NCBI GenBank assembly: GCA_964398355.1
Contig: CAYNMM010000116.1
Span: forward strand, 1 to 33,977
Source of the DNA: WFZT01 sp964398355
GTDB taxonomy: Bacteria > Hydrothermota > Hydrothermia > B15-G9 > WFZT01
Length of the DNA stretch: 33,977 nt
Direction of reading: 5' to 3'
Both the position numbers and the translations under genes were made by a program. The notes below the pieces were generated by a model. The model worked only from the letters and a program-made list of their open reading frames with translations, did no database searches and was not told the origin of the DNA. Each line of letters opens with the position of its first letter. Position 1 is the first letter of the stretch. Positions 30,874 through 33,977 of this stretch are shown here, in pieces.

Positions 30874-31512
30874 ATGCTTCTTGATAAGCTTATTAAATTA
30901 CAGGAAGAATTAAAAAGCAGGATTAAGATTGAAGAGTTTAAAAGTGATGTAAAAATTGTTGCAGGTTGCGATGCCTCATTTCCAGCTGGCAAAACACTCG
31001 GTATCTGTGTAAATCTGAAGTTTCCTGGTTTGTCCATCGTCGAAATTTCATATACGTGGGTAAAAACCCATTTCCCTTACATTCCAACTTTCCTGTCATT
31101 TAGAGAGTTACCTGCACTGCTGCAGGCATACAGGAATCTTAAATATAAACCAGATTTAATCCTGATAGATGGCCAAGGTATTGCTCATCCACGGGGACTC
31201 GGTATTGCTTCCCACTTTGGCATTGTAACCGGCAAGCCAACTATCGGGGTTGCAAAATCAAGATTGTTTGGAAGCTTTTCCAACCAACTTTCCTACGAAA
31301 AAGGTAAGTATGTATATCTTTTCGGTGACCATCACGAGATAATTGGAGCGGTAGTCAGAACGAGAGACAGAGTAAAGCCTGTGTTTGTATCTCCTGGCAA
31401 CTTTATTACAGTCTCGGATTCTATAAAATGGGTTCTAAAACTTTCCAAAGGCTTTCGCTTGCCTGAACCTACAAGGGTTGCGGACAAAATCTCCAAAAGT
31501 TTAATGAAATAG
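30874..31512 (+). CDS. nfi: Endonuclease V (deoxyinosine 3'-endonuclease)
   Basis: This 212-residue protein has the EndoV fold with catalytic D33 (A-G-C-D-A-S-F), E78 (L-S-F-R-E-L-P), D99 (L-I-D-G-Q-G-I-A-H-P-R), and the P-Y-I-P wedge at 68-71 that opens the strand at a deaminated base. It nicks DNA 3' to hypoxanthine. The family length is normal. It is followed closely by cell-envelope glycan genes, probably by chance. Confidence 0.94.
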   Translation: MLLDKLIKLQEELKSRIKIEEFKSDVKIVAGCDASFPAGKTLGICVNLKFPGLSIVEISYTWVKTHFPYIPTFLSFRELPALLQAYRNLKYKPDLILIDGQGIAHPRGLGIASHFGIVTGKPTIGVAKSRLFGSFSNQLSYEKGKYVYLFGDHHEIIGAVVRTRDRVKPVFVSPGNFITVSDSIKWVLKLSKGFRLPEPTRVADKISKSLMK

Positions 31513-31530
31513 CATAAAATTTAAACTTCC

Positions 31531-32826
31531 ATGTATTACCAAAAAAGGGAAATAAGGATAAAAGTAAAATCGTTCATAGCTGTAATCCTTTTGATTTTCC
31601 TTTTCGATGGGATTGTGCGATTTATAGCAGACTATCTTGGAGTATATTTCATAAATGCCTGGAAAGACCTGACAATCCTATTCACCCTCGGTCTCACTCT
31701 CTCGCTTATCGGGTTTGCCCTCCAGAAGTTTTATATTTCTGTCTGGGATATGCTATTTCTAACCATGTTCGCTTACTCAATTCCAATTGGGATAATTGAT
31801 CACGGAGTTCTTCAAACTATTTGGGGTATCAAAATATTCTTTCTACCCGTAATCTTCTACATCTTCGCTTTCAACCTTATGAAGCAAAGATTAGATGATG
31901 AAACAATTTACAGATTCTTATTTCTCATGTTGATTCTTGCAACACCGATAATAATCTTTGGATACATCCAGTATGTGACCCATTTTTTAATTTTTAAAAC
32001 AGTAGCTCCTGTGGTGCTTGGAAAATTATCTTTCATTAAGCTATCTTACATTTCTACAACTCCACGTGCTATAGGAACATTTAGAAGCCCATTTGCTTTT
32101 GGGGACTTCAGTGCGTATGTGGTGATCTTCAGTTTTGCTTTTATGTCGAAAACGAGAAATTTTTCCTCAAAAACTATTTTTCTTATTTTGATGATACTGG
32201 GATTTGTTGGAATTTATATCTCTACAAGCAGGACATCAATGCTTGTCGCTCTGTATGGAATTTTAGCTCTTTTGATATTGAAATACTTTCGTAACTCATC
32301 AACCCAATTAAAACTTCTACTTTTTGTAATAACAATAGCTTTGCCAATCTTTGTCATGTTCATCGCAATTTTTGGACTTGGTAGACACGGTGGAAAACTT
32401 TTCTTTTTATTTTCTACGGAATCCACTTTTGCAAGATTAGTTACCTGGTATGACGCCATTGTGCAGTATCCATTTTTCAAAAATCCTCTGACGTTTTTAT
32501 TTGGCTACGGTGCTGGAGCAATTGGAACTGCTCAGAGACAGGTTGGAAGTAAATTTTATAATCCGGTTGACAATATCTTTCTCTATATGCTCATAAATTT
32601 TGGTTTTGTAGGGCTTGCTATATTTTTGAATGCTCTTCTGTGGCCGGTTTCGAAATTTATAGAAAACATAAAAGATTATGACTTTGGGTGGCAGGATGTA
32701 GTGGTAGTTCTCACCCTCGGTGTCCTTTTTGTTGAGGGAATGTATAGAACTTTTTTTGAGGGATTCCCACTCCCATATATTTTCTGGTTTCTTCACTTTT
32801 ACTTCCGATTAGGGTTAAAAACATGA
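31531..32826 (+). CDS. O-antigen ligase/polymerase-like membrane protein
   Basis: This 431-residue protein has about ten to twelve hydrophobic helices. A larger loop between the later helices contains G-Y-G-A-G-A-I-G, and a central S-T-S-R-T-S motif (near residue 232) is typical of the Wzy_C/O-antigen ligase family. Such proteins join or polymerise surface polysaccharide on the undecaprenyl carrier. It starts 19 nt after nfi and overlaps the glycosyltransferase by 4 nt. Ligase and polymerase cannot be told apart by sequence. A weak Shine-Dalgarno is seen. Confidence 0.75.
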   Translation: MYYQKREIRIKVKSFIAVILLIFLFDGIVRFIADYLGVYFINAWKDLTILFTLGLTLSLIGFALQKFYISVWDMLFLTMFAYSIPIGIIDHGVLQTIWGIKIFFLPVIFYIFAFNLMKQRLDDETIYRFLFLMLILATPIIIFGYIQYVTHFLIFKTVAPVVLGKLSFIKLSYISTTPRAIGTFRSPFAFGDFSAYVVIFSFAFMSKTRNFSSKTIFLILMILGFVGIYISTSRTSMLVALYGILALLILKYFRNSSTQLKLLLFVITIALPIFVMFIAIFGLGRHGGKLFFLFSTESTFARLVTWYDAIVQYPFFKNPLTFLFGYGAGAIGTAQRQVGSKFYNPVDNIFLYMLINFGFVGLAIFLNALLWPVSKFIENIKDYDFGWQDVVVVLTLGVLFVEGMYRTFFEGFPLPYIFWFLHFYFRLGLKT

Positions 32827-33872
32827 TAGTTGTTAATGCAAGATTCCTAACGCAAAAATTGACTGGAGTTCAGCGTTTTGCTCTTGAAATCACAAAAAAA
32901 CTTGTGAATCTCAGAGATGACATTATACTTGTTTCTCCCAAAAATATCATCAATAAACAGGTGGCAAGAGATTTAAACGTGCAGACTTACGGATGGCTCA
33001 AGGGGCATTTATGGGAACAGTTTGAGCTTCCCATATTTTTAAAAAAGCATGACAATCCGTTGCTTCTCAACCTCGCTAACACTGCTCCATTAAATTATGA
33101 AAATATGGTTGTCACTATCCACGATCTTGCTGTTTTCCGGTATCCACAGGCTTTTTCATGGAAATTTCAAAAATATTACCGGTTCGTGCTTCCCAGAATA
33201 GCTGGAAAATCGCGGAAAATTTTTACTGTCAGCAATTTCTCCAAGGGCGAAATCATAAAACTTTTCGGGATAAAATCGGAGAAAATCGAGGTTATTTACA
33301 ATGCCGTTTCAACGGAAATTGCTTGCAATAATGTGAATTCTGAAAGAGAAAAATTTATCCTGACCGTATCTTCACTGGACCCCAGGAAAAATCTGTCAAA
33401 ACTTATAGAAGCTTTCAAAAAACTCGAATTGAAGGAATACAAATTAATTATTGCTGGAGCAAAGTCTTCCGTCTTTAAATCCATTGATGCACCAGAAAAT
33501 TCCGAGAGAATCGAATTTCTGGGACATGTAAGGAATAAAGAGTTGTCGGAGCTCTACATCAGGGCATCCCTTTTTGTTTATCCATCTCTGTATGAGGGCT
33601 TTGGGATCCCTCCTCTTGAAGCCATGAAATGTGGTTGTCCTGTTGTAGTGTCCGACATTCCCCCACACAGAGAGGTTTGTGGGGAAGCAGCCCTATATGT
33701 GAACCCCTTTAACATTGAGGACATAAGAAATGGAATTCAGAAGGTCCTCAGAAACCGAAATCTATGGGGGGAGCTTTCTATGAAAGGTCAGGAACGTGCA
33801 AAATTTTTCTCGTGGATAGAATCAGCCAGAAAGGTAAACGAAATTATAGATGCTCTTACAAGCCAAAAATAG
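32823..33872 (+). CDS. GT4-family glycosyltransferase
   Basis: This 349-residue GT-B protein has an N-terminal acceptor domain starting V-N-A-R-F-L-x-x-x-x-T-G-V-Q-R. The C-terminal donor domain has T-V-S-S-L-D-P-R-K-N, then the E-x7-E motif (E258 and E266 in Y-E-G-F-G-I-P-P-L-E) that binds the nucleotide sugar, followed by S-D-I-P-P-H-R-E-V. The length is normal. It is probably part of an O-antigen or capsule synthesis locus that continues beyond the window. It overlaps the O-antigen-ligase-like gene (ATGA). Confidence 0.9.
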   Translation: MIVVNARFLTQKLTGVQRFALEITKKLVNLRDDIILVSPKNIINKQVARDLNVQTYGWLKGHLWEQFELPIFLKKHDNPLLLNLANTAPLNYENMVVTIHDLAVFRYPQAFSWKFQKYYRFVLPRIAGKSRKIFTVSNFSKGEIIKLFGIKSEKIEVIYNAVSTEIACNNVNSEREKFILTVSSLDPRKNLSKLIEAFKKLELKEYKLIIAGAKSSVFKSIDAPENSERIEFLGHVRNKELSELYIRASLFVYPSLYEGFGIPPLEAMKCGCPVVVSDIPPHREVCGEAALYVNPFNIEDIRNGIQKVLRNRNLWGELSMKGQERAKFFSWIESARKVNEIIDALTSQK

Positions 33873-33977
33873 TATTGATAATTTACGTATGCCCAGATTA
33901 GAGTATTTGTGAAAAACTCAAAAGCAACAGTAAGAATTATCGTGTAAAGAGATAATCTCCTTTTTAAAGTCATTGTA
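33788..33977 (-). CDS. Possible end of a convergent membrane-protein gene (uncertain)
   Basis: A minus-strand frame enters from the right edge and stops at 33788. Its first ~40 residues in the window are hydrophobic (L-Y-T-I-I-L-T-V-A-F-E-F-F), but the last ~28 lie antisense to the glycosyltransferase gene. It could be the C-terminus of a convergent membrane protein or chance. Neither can be decided from the window. No terminator is evident between 33873 and 33977. Confidence 0.2.
   Translation of the reverse strand, partial: TMTLKRRLSLYTIILTVAFEFFTNTLIWAYVNYQYYFWLVRASIISFTFLADSIHEKNFARS

Noticed and set aside
1..33977. tRNA, rRNA or known riboswitch in the gaps
   Set aside because: Reading the gaps on both strands, no T-loop GTTC-A-A type pattern with matching acceptor arms, no rRNA motif and no familiar riboswitch core was found. 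A tRNAscan/Rfam search would be decisive.

Overview
This window looks like a chromosomal segment of a Gram-negative (diderm), AT-rich bacterium, probably from an uncultivated lineage near the FCB group or WOR-3-like candidate phyla. The reasons are an LptD homologue, predicted outer-membrane barrels and lipoproteins, a secreted beta-propeller protein with a C-terminal sorting-type tail, a short Thermus-like EF-Ts, and weak overall similarity to model phyla. The lineage is inference; no rRNA or tRNA gene was seen to settle it.

Left part (1-8077). A minus-strand pair encodes a TlpA/ResA-like thioredoxin and a coupled Omp28-type thioredoxin-fold surface protein (cut by the window edge). Divergent from it is an NtrC-type sigma-54 activator. 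About 140 bp upstream of a textbook sigma-54 promoter lies a perfect palindrome. The promoter drives a compact envelope operon: small OB-fold-like secreted protein, DUF2202 ferritin-like lipoprotein, two DUF4405 membrane proteins, a second small OB-fold-like secreted protein, and a sensor histidine kinase. This self-contained two-component/sigma-54 module is the best candidate for an undescribed system here.

Middle-left (8078-13444). After a hairpin-rich intergenic repeat comes an autoregulated YtrA-type GntR operon: regulator, ABC ATPase, permease, a DUF4097 lipoprotein with VNG repeats, a DUF4097-like stalk joined to a predicted Omp85-like beta-barrel, and a further small secreted protein.

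Middle (13545-22289, all minus). FeoA-FeoB ferrous iron uptake has its own apparently leaderless promoter. Next to it is a long core operon: rplM-rpsI-rpsB-tsf-pyrH-frr-uppS-cdsA-mazG-like-UPF0104-like. Most genes overlap or are translationally coupled. rpsB starts inside rpsI and carries an acidic N-terminal extension.

Right part (22706-33977). lptD (predicted leaderless) is followed by rbfA-truB-ribF. A MITE-like element separates these from convergent sdaAA. Then come a DEDDh exonuclease-WYL fusion and an SBBP-type beta-propeller protein (minus), and endonuclease V, an O-antigen-ligase-like protein and a GT4 glycosyltransferase (plus).

Recurring themes are very GC-rich perfect hairpins in otherwise AT-rich DNA, two of them inside reading frames; several TTG starts; and 1-, 4- or 8-nt gene overlaps.
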